From JARRQJ01 sp963810615 (lineage in GTDB: Bacteria; Pseudomonadota; Gammaproteobacteria; DRLM01): a stretch of 64,000 nt of DNA. Position 1 is the stretch's first letter, and every line of letters begins with the position of its first letter. The notes under the pieces were generated by a model that saw only the letters and a program-made list of their open reading frames with translations, was not told the origin of the DNA and made no database searches. The stretch is from contig CAWEOA010000008.1 in NCBI GenBank assembly GCA_963810615.1, forward strand, positions 992,001-1,056,000. The letters run 5' to 3'. Below are positions 34,369-43,021 of the stretch, piece after piece. A program made the position numbers and the translations under genes.

Positions 34369-34788
34369 ATGAAGATGAAGCCCATTGCCTTGCTTGTGGC
34401 CGGTATGGCTGCAGCGACCTTGTTGTCAGCACCGGCGTTTGCCGCTAAGGTTGTGCTTAGCGACGAAGCCTTGGACGGCGTTTATGGCGCGGCCAACTCC
34501 TCAATCGTGTACGGTACTAGTGACTCCACTGTCAGCGGTACCAACGCCAACGGCAACATCCAGATTGGTTCCTTCCAATGGGATGATAATCATAGCGCCG
34601 ATAGCAGTTTCAATAAGGGTGCTAACAGTCAGTCCGGTAATCTTTCACAAGTCCAGCAGAACGCCAGTACTATAGCTAATGCTCTTGCGTGGGGTGCGGT
34701 TGCTCAGTCTATCACCACCAACAACGCCACTGTCGGCCATGACCAGAAGTCGGAGGCATGGGCAACCCTATTTATCGGTGGTTTCTAA
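34369..34788 (+). CDS. Small secreted protein, Asn/Ser-rich, function unknown
   Basis: 139 residues. The signal peptide is 1-25 (LLVAGMAAATLLSAPAFA-AK). The mature part begins VVLSDEALDGVYGA, a leader-like block I have seen in small secreted proteins of unknown role. It continues with a low-complexity Ser/Asn/Gln-rich stretch (SSIVYGTSDSTVSGTNANGN, SQSGNLSQVQQNASTIANAL). No cysteine, no catalytic motif. Such composition suits fibre or biofilm matrix proteins, but that is inference. The gene is single, with its own upstream region and a good terminator, so it is probably well expressed. Confidence 0.75.
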   Translation: MKMKPIALLVAGMAAATLLSAPAFAAKVVLSDEALDGVYGAANSSIVYGTSDSTVSGTNANGNIQIGSFQWDDNHSADSSFNKGANSQSGNLSQVQQNASTIANALAWGAVAQSITTNNATVGHDQKSEAWATLFIGGF

Positions 34789-34899
34789 TGGGCTGGCTTG
34801 ACCTGTGGGGTATGTTGTTTGATTGTATAACGATACTGCAGCGCTAAGATGCAGTAGCCGTTCGCAGAGTTGTTTGATGTGAACCTCAGGCTGTATGAA

Positions 34900-34928
34900 G
34901 GGAGAGGTGTCTTCACCTCTTCCTTTTT
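34900..34928 (+). terminator. Rho-independent terminator
   Basis: Stem agaggtg (34903-34909), loop tctt, stem cacctct (34914-34920), extended outward by further pairs, then tccttttt. It lies 112 bp after the stop codon of the small secreted protein. The remaining 34929-35274 shows no gene or repeat. Confidence 0.8.
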
Positions 34929-35274
34929 AAACGCCCACCCTGCCAAATCCGCAATATTCAAAGCGACCACATTGCCCGTTCGGGTGATTGATGCAAAATA
35001 TCAGGGCGCAAACTCCAGATCATGTCGCTCACTCCCATCCCGAACTCGGGGCAATGACGGGAAGAAGCGTGTTCCACAAGCCAGGATCTCTCCGGTTAGA
35101 GCCGTCAACCCGACAATGTGATAAGGATGACAAGATTGGGCGTACCTATTTCAACGGATGCATGGTTGTCAACATCTTGCCCTGTATAGCGCGTCCTTAG
35201 CATGTTCATACCGTACGTGCTACGTGGGGGCACCGGGAGAAATTCCGAATAATGGTGGCGCTATCTTATTTGCC

Positions 35275-35775
35275 CTATTGCTCAAGCCAAGATATATCAA
35301 ACTCTCCTTCATCCTTTAAAGGTAGCGAGAGCAGCGGACGCACCAGATGTATCTTGCCGGTAAGACTATAACGCACCATTTGAGTTTTACCCGAGGCGAT
35401 GGCTTTTATCTGCTGGAATAAGCCCGAGAGCTTGCTCACGGCATCCATTCCCACCGTCGCCGAACCCAGGCGCGGCAGTGTCACCGAGTCTGTGCTCGTG
35501 CCGGAAAGAAAGGGCTGACCGTTCAATTTCAGGTCGAGCTGAAAACCATCGAGCGGCAATTCGAAATTATTGGGATTCTGCAAGCGCAGCTTCACGCGAA
35601 AGCTTTGCTCGAACAGGTTCACGCTGGTGAGTTCGATGCCGGTCAGCGTCACTTGCGGCGGCTCAGGCCGCCTGCTTATCACCGCGCACCCGGATATGAA
35701 TATCGCCAGCAATGCCAATAGAGCCGGCAAACGCCAACGACCCACTCCGATTATCCGACTTAGTGCGCGAGTCAT
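35275..35775 (-). CDS. LEA type 2 (WHy-domain) lipoprotein
   Basis: 166 residues. The lipoprotein signal ends in ISGC (Cys at about 30) after a hydrophobic stretch LPALLALLAIF. The mature domain is LEA14/WHy-like: VTLTGIELTSVNLFEQSFRV, KLRLQNPNNFELPLDGFQLDL and a closing strand pair YSLTGKIHLV. Bacterial members are small beta-sandwich proteins linked with desiccation or envelope stress; the exact role is unknown. Convergent neighbours and no operon. Confidence 0.87.
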   Translation of the reverse strand: MTRALSRIIGVGRWRLPALLALLAIFISGCAVISRRPEPPQVTLTGIELTSVNLFEQSFRVKLRLQNPNNFELPLDGFQLDLKLNGQPFLSGTSTDSVTLPRLGSATVGMDAVSKLSGLFQQIKAIASGKTQMVRYSLTGKIHLVRPLLSLPLKDEGEFDISWLEQ

Positions 35776-36138
35776 AATCTAACGTCCGAATATTCAATAC
35801 GGCGATGATGATAACGCACATTAGGAATAGAACAGTAAAATTGTTGCTACGCAATCTGTCAGCGCCTTGCGAATTAACAAGTAAAGCCTTCTTTCATAAG
35901 AGATCCCTGTGCGCAGTCGTGAGACGGTATCACAATGGTAAAAGGGCGGTGCTACCGCTGCTGTCCAATATTCATCATTCGAGGTGGATGTATTTAAGAG
36001 ATGGGTGCTGCAGATTATAAGGTGACGGTCATTCTGGATATGATGTGCCCAGCTGGAACGTCTCTTCTCCCATCGGGAGAAGAGTTCATGGGATAGCAGG
36101 GGGTTTTACCCCTAACCAGGTATTAGAAGTCTTATAAA
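35776..36138. other. Gene-free spacer with a strong hairpin
   Basis: No gene recognised. A perfect 10-bp hairpin ctcttctccc-atc-gggagaagag occupies 36062-36084, resembling the core of family D, and a smaller one, ggggttttacccc, lies near 36103. Neither is followed by a U-run in either direction. Confidence 0.5.
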
Positions 36139-36894
36139 TCAACCAGAATCATCATTTTCATTGAATGCAGTTATGAGCTGTTGCATGCGCCGGTAATGTG
36201 AACCCTTCCAATATATTTTGTGGCATTGCGCGCATTGCCAGAATTCGCTGTACCAAGCCTTGGTACGAGGTAATAGGCGCGACTCGATCTCTTCTTTTGC
36301 TGCTGGTTTGATTTCCCCGTTGCAATGCATGCAGCGGGTGAAGGGTCGCTGGGTTCTGTGCAAGTCGAAACGGGTTAATACTTCCGCCAGTTGTTTGCGG
36401 GGTTGTATGGCGCGCACGTAATAGCCGTGGGTAATTTGTTTGCGCATGAGCAGTTGTTTGTCGCGGGTGAGCAGGATACGGTGTTCTTTAACTGAAATAT
36501 CCGCCAGGGTCGGGTCGTCATAATCGTTGCGATAAAGGGTGTCGAATCCGAACAGGCGCAGATAGGCGGCGAGTCGGCCGAGATGGGTGTCGAGCACGAA
36601 GCGTGTTGTGCGCAGGGGCGCGGGGCGGAGGCGGGTCACGGGGGTGATGTCCAATGATTCAAACACGGGGTAGACACTGATGCGATCACCGTACTGCACC
36701 GGATAGTTGAAATCTACCGAGCGGCCATTGACCAGTATCAGGTCGATTTCGGTGTGAGGGACGCCCAGCGCTTCGATCATGTCTTTGATCGATCCCGGTT
36801 GTTTGACGGGGTGATGAAAGGTGATCTTGCGCTGCTCGGGTGGCAGGAAGTCGTTTAATTCTTCATAGAAACGGATTTGCACGCTGCCGGGCAT
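36139..36894 (-). CDS. Mut7-C RNase domain protein with N-terminal ubiquitin-like domain
   Basis: 251 residues from the ATG at 36894, which follows ggagaacagtca; the frame runs on to 37230 without a better start. Residues 1-85 match the Mut7-C ubiquitin-like domain (QIRFYEELNDFLPPEQR, DLILVNGRSVDFNYPVQYGD). Residues 95-240 are a Mut7-C PIN-like RNase domain: RFVLDTHLGRLAAYLRLFGFDT, HRILLTRDKQLL, with a zinc ribbon CMHCNGE ... CAQCHKIYW. The fused layout is standard for the family; the RNA substrate is unknown. Confidence 0.9.
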   Translation of the reverse strand: MPGSVQIRFYEELNDFLPPEQRKITFHHPVKQPGSIKDMIEALGVPHTEIDLILVNGRSVDFNYPVQYGDRISVYPVFESLDITPVTRLRPAPLRTTRFVLDTHLGRLAAYLRLFGFDTLYRNDYDDPTLADISVKEHRILLTRDKQLLMRKQITHGYYVRAIQPRKQLAEVLTRFDLHRTQRPFTRCMHCNGEIKPAAKEEIESRLLPRTKAWYSEFWQCAQCHKIYWKGSHYRRMQQLITAFNENDDSG

Positions 36895-37239
36895 TGACTG
36901 TTCTCCATGGGAGGAGGCTTGGTTTATTGTGGTCCGGTTGGAGGACGCTGTCATGGGGTTGTGATGTGCTTTGTTGGCAGGCGCTTGGCGGGTTATATCC
37001 AAACCGTCCCCCCTTCGGGGGAGCGCTCCTTGATGAAAGGAGGGGTATTCTGGCGTTTGGAGGTATACGTTCCGTTGGGTGAATACAAGGTGTGCGTTTG
37101 CCGGGTGAAAGCTACAGTGGCGCTTTCCCTCGTTCCTCCCCATCTCTGCGAAAGAACGGGGAGATATATGGAATCCTTGGCAGTTATCCAGGCCGTGGTC
37201 TGAGGCCGCTGCTATCCCGAAAACTGACACCCTTATGCC
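36895..37239. other. Gene-free spacer
   Basis: 345 bp between two minus-strand genes. A G/C hairpin (cccccttcggggg) lies near 37010. No gene, promoter or family A/B element recognised. The open frame that covers it is only an upstream extension of the Mut7-C gene. Confidence 0.4.
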
Positions 37240-37854
37240 TCACAAGTAGAGCAATATCGCGATGTAGTGGCTGGCGCTGCCGGCAAGTACAAACAAATGC
37301 CAGATTCCATGGCACCTGGGATACCAGTGGTCAAGGATAAAGAAGACGATCCCAGTGGTGTAGAAGATGCCGCCGGCCAGCAGCCAGCGGAAGCCCGCCG
37401 GCGGCAAGGCGGCGAGTATCGGATTCAGGGCGAACAGACACAGCCAGCCCATGACCAGGTAGATTATGATGGGCACCACTCGTGTCCCCTTGCGCGGCAA
37501 TGCATCCAGGACGATTCCGAATGCCGCCAGCCCCCAGATCGCGCCGAACATCCACCAGCCCAGGGCGCCCTTGAGGGTGATGAGCGTGAAGGGGGTGTAG
37601 GTCCCTGCGATCAGCAGGTAGATGGCCTGGTGGTCGAGGATCTGAAATATCGGTTTAGCCGGACCGCGCAGGCTGTGATACAGGGTGGAGATGAGATAGA
37701 GCAGGAACAGGGTGAAGCCGTAGACGCTGAAGCTGATGATCTTGCGGACCTCCCCATTCATCGCGGCGAAGGTGACGAGTACCGCGGCACCGGCCAACGC
37801 GAAAACCGCACCGATGAGATGGCTGATACTGTTGAATCGTTCGCCTTTGTACAT
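37240..37854 (-). CDS. Hemolysin III/PAQR family (YqfA-like) membrane protein
   Basis: 204 residues from the ATG at 37854 (MYKGERFNSISHLIG); the frame is open further upstream. It has seven hydrophobic helices. The family metal-site residues are recognisable: SxxxH in NSISHLIGAV and STLYHSL, LDHQAIYLLIAGTYTPF, and the C-terminal CHGIWHLFVLAGSASHYIA. These His/Asp/Ser residues form a zinc site in the related alkaline ceramidase/AdipoR fold. The physiological role in bacteria is unclear; the hemolysin name is historical. Confidence 0.92.
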   Translation of the reverse strand: MYKGERFNSISHLIGAVFALAGAAVLVTFAAMNGEVRKIISFSVYGFTLFLLYLISTLYHSLRGPAKPIFQILDHQAIYLLIAGTYTPFTLITLKGALGWWMFGAIWGLAAFGIVLDALPRKGTRVVPIIIYLVMGWLCLFALNPILAALPPAGFRWLLAGGIFYTTGIVFFILDHWYPRCHGIWHLFVLAGSASHYIAILLYL

Positions 37855-37948
37855 GCGCGCTATTCTACAGGGTTTGTTATGGTTGGTTGTGGTGGTTGTA
37901 TAGGTGCTGTGGAGAAGGAATGAGATTGGGGAGCGTGGCGCAACTAAA

Positions 37949-37979
37949 AGAACATTTCTCGCCACCGCGCGAAACGACA
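37949..37979. repeat. Family A right arm
   Basis: agaacatttctcgccaccgc then gcgaaacgac, followed by the flank acattcatcgaggcttcct. The other part of 37855-38213 contains only the upstream region of the HNH gene. Confidence 0.6.
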
Positions 37980-38213
37980 CATTCATCGAGGCTTCCTTAA
38001 GCGGCTTAATCTGAAAAAGATGTTCTGTTGCCGCCAGTTCGGAAGACGCGCCGTGCCGATCGGGGGTCCGCATTTCCTACGCATTACTGGATGCAGAATC
38101 GGAATATGGATATTCTTATGCCGTATTGGGCGGGGTATGTGTGCGTCGTAAAGCCGCTTCGCGGTTTCCGACATGGGGAGGAAAAGTAGACCAACGGCGA
38201 TGTGGAGGTCAGT

Positions 38214-38591
38214 GTGGCAAAAGCGGATGAAGACAAGTTGCATCAGGTAGTGGCCGAATCGCGGCGCGCCCGTGAACTGCGGGATCGTGGTTATCGCGAA
38301 CAGGCGCTGAAGATGTATCCGCCGATTTGCGGTCGCTGTGGCCGCGAGTTTACGCACAAGAATATGCAAGAGTTGACGGTGCATCACCGCGACCATAATC
38401 ACGATAATAATCCGACCGATGGCAGTAACTGGGAATTGTTGTGCATGTACTGCCATGATAACGAGCATCAGCGCCAGATTGAGGCGCAGCGGGGCAATAC
38501 CGGTACCGGCGGCGGCAAGGGCGCGAGCGCTACATTCAATCCATTTGCGGACCTTAAATCCATGCTCGACGGCAAACAAAAAAAGGACTGA
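38214..38591 (+). CDS. yajD: HNH nuclease, YajD family
   Basis: 125 residues from a GTG at 38214, five bases after ggagg; an in-frame GTG at 38202 would overlap that site. It contains a zinc-binding CGRCGREF ... CMYCHDNEH pair and the HNH core LTVHHRDHNHDNNPTDGSN (first His pair), matching YajD. HNH enzymes cut nucleic acid with a single metal ion. The physiological substrate of YajD is not established. The C-terminal GTGGGKGAS linker and Phe-rich end are variable in the family. Confidence 0.9.
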   Translation: MAKADEDKLHQVVAESRRARELRDRGYREQALKMYPPICGRCGREFTHKNMQELTVHHRDHNHDNNPTDGSNWELLCMYCHDNEHQRQIEAQRGNTGTGGGKGASATFNPFADLKSMLDGKQKKD

Positions 38592-38635
38592 TCCCGGGTA
38601 GGGTCGTCAACAGCCCATAGGCACAGTATTGCCGT

Positions 38636-38719
38636 TATGTCGGCGGAGTCCGGTATTCTGAGCCGGACTATAGGCTGTTGCCTTGATTCACGTTGGATTC
38701 CGGCTTACGCCGGAATGAC
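38636..38719. repeat. Degenerate family B element
   Basis: The left arm gttatgtcggcggagtccgg then tattctg has diverged; the right arm ggattccggcttacgccgga then atgac is intact. The flank aagcataattcagatccttc follows. Confidence 0.65.
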
Positions 38720-38850
38720 ATCAAAAGCATAATTCAGATCCTTCTTGACGCCGCCAGAGGTAGAATTGTCAGGTACTCCTATCCAGATATTGGAGCGGAT
38801 ACGGTTATCCTGGTTGCCGGGACATCACAGCATGACTGGGTTCGAATTGC

Positions 38851-39258
38851 ATGAATCATGATACTCGACAGTATGCGCCGCTGGCTGAGGCCGATGGGCT
38901 GGTGACGCTGACCTACATCATTTATGGTCTGCACGCGCTCAGCGCGCTGGGCGGAATATTGACGCCGGCCTTTGTGGTCACGGCGTTCGTAACCGGCTGG
39001 CCGTCCATCATTGCGGTGATCATCAACTATGTGAAGCGCGATGATGTGCGGGACAGTTATCTCGAATCCCACTTCCGCTGGCAGATTCGGACCTTCTGGT
39101 TCGCGGTAACATGGTTGCTGGTCGCGATGCTGCTTGCCGTTACTTTTGTGGGCATCCCCTTCGCGATTATCGTTGCCTGGGTCGCGGGTCTATGGGTGCT
39201 CTATCGCATTGCGCGCGGCTTGCTCAGGCTCCTGGATAAGAAACCGATGCCGCTTTGA
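38851..39258 (+). CDS. DUF4870-like small membrane protein
   Basis: 135 residues with three hydrophobic segments (about 20-50 LTYIIYGLHALSALGGI, 75-110, 112-125). YLESHFRWQIRTFWFAV followed by GIPFAIIVAWVAGLWVLYRIARG is the usual signature of DUF4870/YIP1-like proteins. The role is unknown. Start ATG at 38851 without a strong ribosome-binding site; no operon partner. Confidence 0.83.
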   Translation: MNHDTRQYAPLAEADGLVTLTYIIYGLHALSALGGILTPAFVVTAFVTGWPSIIAVIINYVKRDDVRDSYLESHFRWQIRTFWFAVTWLLVAMLLAVTFVGIPFAIIVAWVAGLWVLYRIARGLLRLLDKKPMPL

Positions 39259-39400
39259 CCGCTCCGGGATGCGATGCGTGATGGCGCCGGTACTGTGAGG
39301 GGCTTGCTTGACCGGCGATAGCTTTGCGATCAACTCAGGTGAATCATTCGCCGCATTATTAGTCGCCAGGCTCGCCGGATAAACCTCCAGGACTTGTTCC

Positions 39401-39643
39401 TCAGGCGGACCTCAGCAGTGCATACAGCTCATCTTTGAGCTTGAGGCGTTTCTTTTTCAGGTCTTCGGTATAGGTGTCCGAGGGTGTTTCTATCTCTTCC
39501 TCGATACGATAGATCTCATTGTCGATGGCCTGATATTTTTCAAATAATTTACTGAAGTGTAAGTTGGATACCTTGAGGTCATGGATCTTATCCTGGTATT
39601 CGGGGAATTCCTCGATCAGGTTGTTGTGATGTTCACCGTACAT
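39401..39643 (-). CDS. YdcH family (DUF465) small coiled-coil protein
   Basis: 80 residues, entirely helical: LIEEFPEYQDKIHDLKVSN, HFSKLFEKYQAIDNEIYRIE, then KKKRLKLKDELYALL. This matches the DUF465/YdcH pattern in order and length. Function unknown. The coding strand is opposite to both nearest plus-strand neighbours. The start follows an A/G-rich stretch (ccaattaatg). Confidence 0.9.
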   Translation of the reverse strand: MYGEHHNNLIEEFPEYQDKIHDLKVSNLHFSKLFEKYQAIDNEIYRIEEEIETPSDTYTEDLKKKRLKLKDELYALLRSA

Positions 39644-39740
39644 TAATTGGCCTCGGGTTGGGGTTGATTGATATGTCTCATGGTATCAAATTGAGTGCGG
39701 GCCGGTAATGGCGGGTTTAAGGTATCTACCTGAAAAAGAC

Positions 39741-39812
39741 AAGATTTCTCACTCTGTTCGAAATGACACCGTGGAATAAATCTGAGTTTTCTCAGGGGTG
39801 CGCCGGAATGAC
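39741..39812. repeat. Family A right arm followed by family B right half-arm
   Basis: 39741-39767 is aagatttctcactctgttcg then aaatgac; 39799-39812 is gcgccggaatgacg. Both arms lack partners. Confidence 0.55.
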
Positions 39813-39839
39813 GAGATCATCCCGGCCTTGGGTTTTTCG

Positions 39840-40691
39840 CTATTCCTGCATTTCCTGCTTGTAGCGTTGCCGGGCGGCTTCTTCTTTGATCGCGGCGTCG
39901 ATTTCCCGCATGACGCTGTTAACGTCCGCCGCTTTTTCGTTGCGCCGGAAGCGGCCAGTGAGTTCGATCTCCGGGTGGAGTTCGCCGCTCTGGTAGTGCG
40001 ACCAGATCTCCATGCCGTAGTCAGTAGTGAGGAGTTCGGGGGCATAGCGGCCAAAGTAGGCGGCCAGGTTGTTGACGTCGCGCTCGAGTATGGCGAAGGC
40101 GTGATTGTTGCCGGCGGCATCGACGGCCTGGGGTAGGTCGATGATGACGGGGCCTTCGTTGCCGATGAGGATGTTGTATTCCGACAGGTCGCCGTGGACG
40201 ATCCCGGCGCAGAGCATGCGCACCACCTGTTTGATGAGGATGGTATGGTAGGCGCGGGATTCTTCCGCCGTCAGTGCCACATCATTGAGCCTCGGTGCGA
40301 CGTTGCCATCGTCACCGGTCACCAATTCCATGAGCAGTACGCCGTCGGCGAAGTTATAGGGTTGCGGGACACGCACGCCGGCGGCGGCGAGCCGGTATAA
40401 GGCGTCGACCTCCGCACTTTGCCACGCCTCTTCCTGAGCCTGGCGTCCGTAGCGGGCGCCTTTTGCCATGGCGCGGGCCCGGCGACTGTTTCTGACCTTG
40501 CGGCCTTCGGTGTAATCGACGGCCTGGCGGAAGCTGCGTTGCGTGGCCTCTTTGTAGACCTTGGCGCAGCGGATGTCCTCGCCGCAGCGCACCACGTAGA
40601 CCATGGCCTCCTTGCCGCTCATGAGCTGGCGGATGACTTCGTCGACGAGACCGTCCTGGACGAGGGGCTCGATTCGTTTCGGGGTCTTCAT
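39840..40691 (-). CDS. RIO-type serine protein kinase
   Basis: 283 residues of the bacterial RIO1-like kinase family. The ATP-binding Lys is in CAKVYKEATQRSF, the hinge is VLLMELVTGDDG, the catalytic loop is IVHGDLSEYNIL with the catalytic Asp, and the metal-binding Asp is in VIIDLPQAVD. The family substitutes for eukaryotic RIO kinases in ribosome maturation; the bacterial substrate is not known. A Lys/Glu-rich tail ends the protein. Single gene, opposite in direction to dbpA. Confidence 0.92.
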   Translation of the reverse strand: MKTPKRIEPLVQDGLVDEVIRQLMSGKEAMVYVVRCGEDIRCAKVYKEATQRSFRQAVDYTEGRKVRNSRRARAMAKGARYGRQAQEEAWQSAEVDALYRLAAAGVRVPQPYNFADGVLLMELVTGDDGNVAPRLNDVALTAEESRAYHTILIKQVVRMLCAGIVHGDLSEYNILIGNEGPVIIDLPQAVDAAGNNHAFAILERDVNNLAAYFGRYAPELLTTDYGMEIWSHYQSGELHPEIELTGRFRRNEKAADVNSVMREIDAAIKEEAARQRYKQEMQE

Positions 40692-40952
40692 GGGTGCTTT
40701 TTGAGGCGCCGGGGGGTGATGACGGTGTTCAAGGCGGGTAACGGACTCAGGCTAGGGTTGGATGAGGGTCATGATAAGCGATTATGGGGCGGATTGAGCA
40801 TCTGAGAGCATAACGAGGCATAGTAAAGCTAGATGTGGGCGGAGGGCATGGATTGCAAGGCCTGCCTTGATTTAAGCGCACCGGTTGCCGGTCTCCGCTA
40901 CACTATGACCGGTTTGACATATTGAATTGAGGATGGCCGATTGATTCTACGT

Positions 40953-41060
40953 TCTCTCCCACCCAGGAGAGGGCGGGGTGGGGGTGTTTAAATACATCAG
41001 TTTATCCCCTCACCCCAACGGTTTTGCCCCTCGCTGCGCTCTTCCCGGAGGGAGAGGGCG
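40953..41060. repeat. Family D paired repeat
   Basis: ctctcccacccaggagaggg then cggggtgggggt (40953-40985) faces cccctcaccccaacggtttt then gcccctcgctgcgctcttcc and cggagggagagggcg (41005-41060). This is the fullest D copy. The rest of 40692-41140 has no gene. Confidence 0.65.
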
Positions 41061-41140
41061 ATAATTTTGATATTCCTTAATGGCATAACTCCCGGTGATG
41101 ACCGGGGGCATTTATTTCAGGTTTCTTTGGGTAATTTGCT

Positions 41141-42523
41141 ATGACGACTTCTTTTTCGAGCCTGGGCCTGGAGGCCGCGTTGCTGGCCAATCTTGACTCC
41201 ATGGGGTATCTGGCCATGACGCCGGTTCAGGCGCAAAGCCTGCCGGCGGTGTTGCAGGGCAATGATCTGATCGCTCAGGCGGAGACTGGCAGCGGCAAGA
41301 CGGCGGCGTTTGGCATCGGTCTGATCAACCGGCTGAACGCGCGCGATTTCAATGTGCAGGCCCTGGTGCTGTGTCCGACCCGGGAGCTCGCCGATCAGGT
41401 GGGCAAGGAGATTCGCCGCCTGGCGAGCTTCATCCCCAACGTAAAACTACTGACGCTGTGCGGCGGCGTGCCCGCCGGACCGCAGCTGGGCTCTTTGGAA
41501 CACGGTGCCCATATCATCGTGGGTACGCCGGGGCGGGTGCTAAAACACCTGCGCAAGGGCGCGCTCAAGCTGGAGCGGCTCAAGACCCTGGTGTTGGACG
41601 AGGCGGATCGGATGCTGGATATGGGGTTTTACGATGACATCGCCGAGATCGTGGCCGCCACGCCCGCCACCCGGCAGACCTTGTTGTTCTCCGCGACCTT
41701 TCCTGAGGCGATCAAGCAGATCAGCGCGTCCATGCAGCGAAAACCCAGTCGGGTCAGCGTGGCGGCGACCCACACCTCCACCAAGATCGAGCAGCTGTTT
41801 TATGAGGTGAGCGGCAACGGCAAGCGCCTCGCCGCGCTGGTGGCGTTGTTGGGTCACTATCATCCGGCGTCGTGTGTGATCTTCTGCAACACCAAACAGC
41901 AATGCCAGGAGATCGCCGATACGCTGCAGGACAAGGGTTTCAGCGCCCTGGCCCTGCACGGCGATCTGGAGCAGCGCGATCGTGACCAGGTGCTGGTGCG
42001 CTTTTCCAACCGGAGTTGTTCGATCCTGGTGGCCACCGACGTTGCCGCGCGCGGTCTCGATATCAAGGATCTAGAGGCGGTGATCAACTTCGAGATGAGC
42101 CAGGACCCGGAAGTGCATATTCATCGCATCGGTCGCACCGGTCGGGCGGGGAAGGCGGGGCTGGCCTTGAGCCTGTATATCGCCGCCGAGTCGCATCGGG
42201 TGAATGCCATCGAGGAGTTTCAAAAGTCTCCCATCAACAATGCGGCCATAGAAACCTTACAGGTCAAGCACAAGCCCGATCTGCGGCCGCCTATGGTGAC
42301 GCTGTGCATCGACGGCGGACGTAAGAACAAGGTGCGGCCCGGCGATATCCTGGGTGCCCTGACCGCCGAGTCGGGCATCGCAGGAACTCAGGTGGGCAAG
42401 ATCGATATCTTCGATCACCAGGCCTATGTGGCCATAGAACGCTCCACGGCGGATCGGGCGTTGGCTCTACTCACGACGGGGAAAATAAAGGGGCGCTACT
42501 TTAAGGCGAGGAGGCTTCAATAA
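41141..42523 (+). CDS. dbpA: ATP-dependent RNA helicase DbpA
   Basis: A 460-residue DEAD-box helicase that remodels 23S rRNA around hairpin 92 during 50S assembly. Walker A is AETGSGKTAAFG. Motif II reads VLDEADRML, a normal DEAD, and motif III is LFSATFPE. Motif VI is HRIGRTGRAGKAG. The C-terminal RNA-recognition domain (about 385-460; TLCIDGGRKNKVRPGDILGA) is specific to DbpA and distinguishes it from RhlE or SrmB. The start follows tttgggtaatttgct. Confidence 0.95.
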   Translation: MTTSFSSLGLEAALLANLDSMGYLAMTPVQAQSLPAVLQGNDLIAQAETGSGKTAAFGIGLINRLNARDFNVQALVLCPTRELADQVGKEIRRLASFIPNVKLLTLCGGVPAGPQLGSLEHGAHIIVGTPGRVLKHLRKGALKLERLKTLVLDEADRMLDMGFYDDIAEIVAATPATRQTLLFSATFPEAIKQISASMQRKPSRVSVAATHTSTKIEQLFYEVSGNGKRLAALVALLGHYHPASCVIFCNTKQQCQEIADTLQDKGFSALALHGDLEQRDRDQVLVRFSNRSCSILVATDVAARGLDIKDLEAVINFEMSQDPEVHIHRIGRTGRAGKAGLALSLYIAAESHRVNAIEEFQKSPINNAAIETLQVKHKPDLRPPMVTLCIDGGRKNKVRPGDILGALTAESGIAGTQVGKIDIFDHQAYVAIERSTADRALALLTTGKIKGRYFKARRLQ

Positions 42524-42584
42524 TTGCGGATTTGTAGGGGCCGCCGCTGACGGTATTACCTAGAGCCTACTGCAGGTGGACTTG

Positions 42585-42856
42585 CCGATATACCGGCGCA
42601 CGACGGTATCCAGGCTCTGACTGGCTGATGGTACTTTTTCGGTCCGGATTCCGGTGCTGGCGTCTTTAGTGCATACGCCGCAATGATGGTGCGATTGGTT
42701 TAATTACTTCAGCTATATCTGCTTGCGAATGGCCTCACTCGTGTTGTCGTGTCATTTCAAGCGCAGCGAGAAATCCTGCGATACCTTGCTCGAGATGATG
42801 CCGGCGCAGTAAGATTTCTAGCCGCAGGTCATAAATCGCTGCGCTCGAAATGAGAC
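42585..42856. repeat. Degenerate family B element then family A element with nested palindrome
   Basis: 42585-42690 is a mutated B element (accggcgcacgacggtatcc ... gcatacgccgcaatga). 42752-42856 is an A element: left arm gtcatttcaagcgcagcgag then aaatcc, right arm interrupted at 42820-42837 by agccgcaggtcataaatc. The remaining 42857-43021 holds the oxidoreductase upstream region. Confidence 0.65.
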
Positions 42857-43021
42857 GTTAATGCTCGACATCCCATGTCGATGCTGGTGATGACAAGTCG
42901 ATCTGTGCTGCCTTGGCTAGCGGGCAAGCGCGTTGGCGTGTGCGGAGTCGCTCAGAACTCTTGTATGATAAGGCAAGCTTAAGTACATCCCTGCACAGCA
43001 GTTGTGAAAGGAGTCAGCCAG

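Noticed and set aside
35020..35060. Sequence resembling the 5S rRNA loop (cccatcccgaactcgg)
   Set aside because: The surrounding bases do not form the 5S arms; chance or a very short relic.
36062..36084. Perfect hairpin as a rho-independent terminator
   Set aside because: No U-run follows on either strand.
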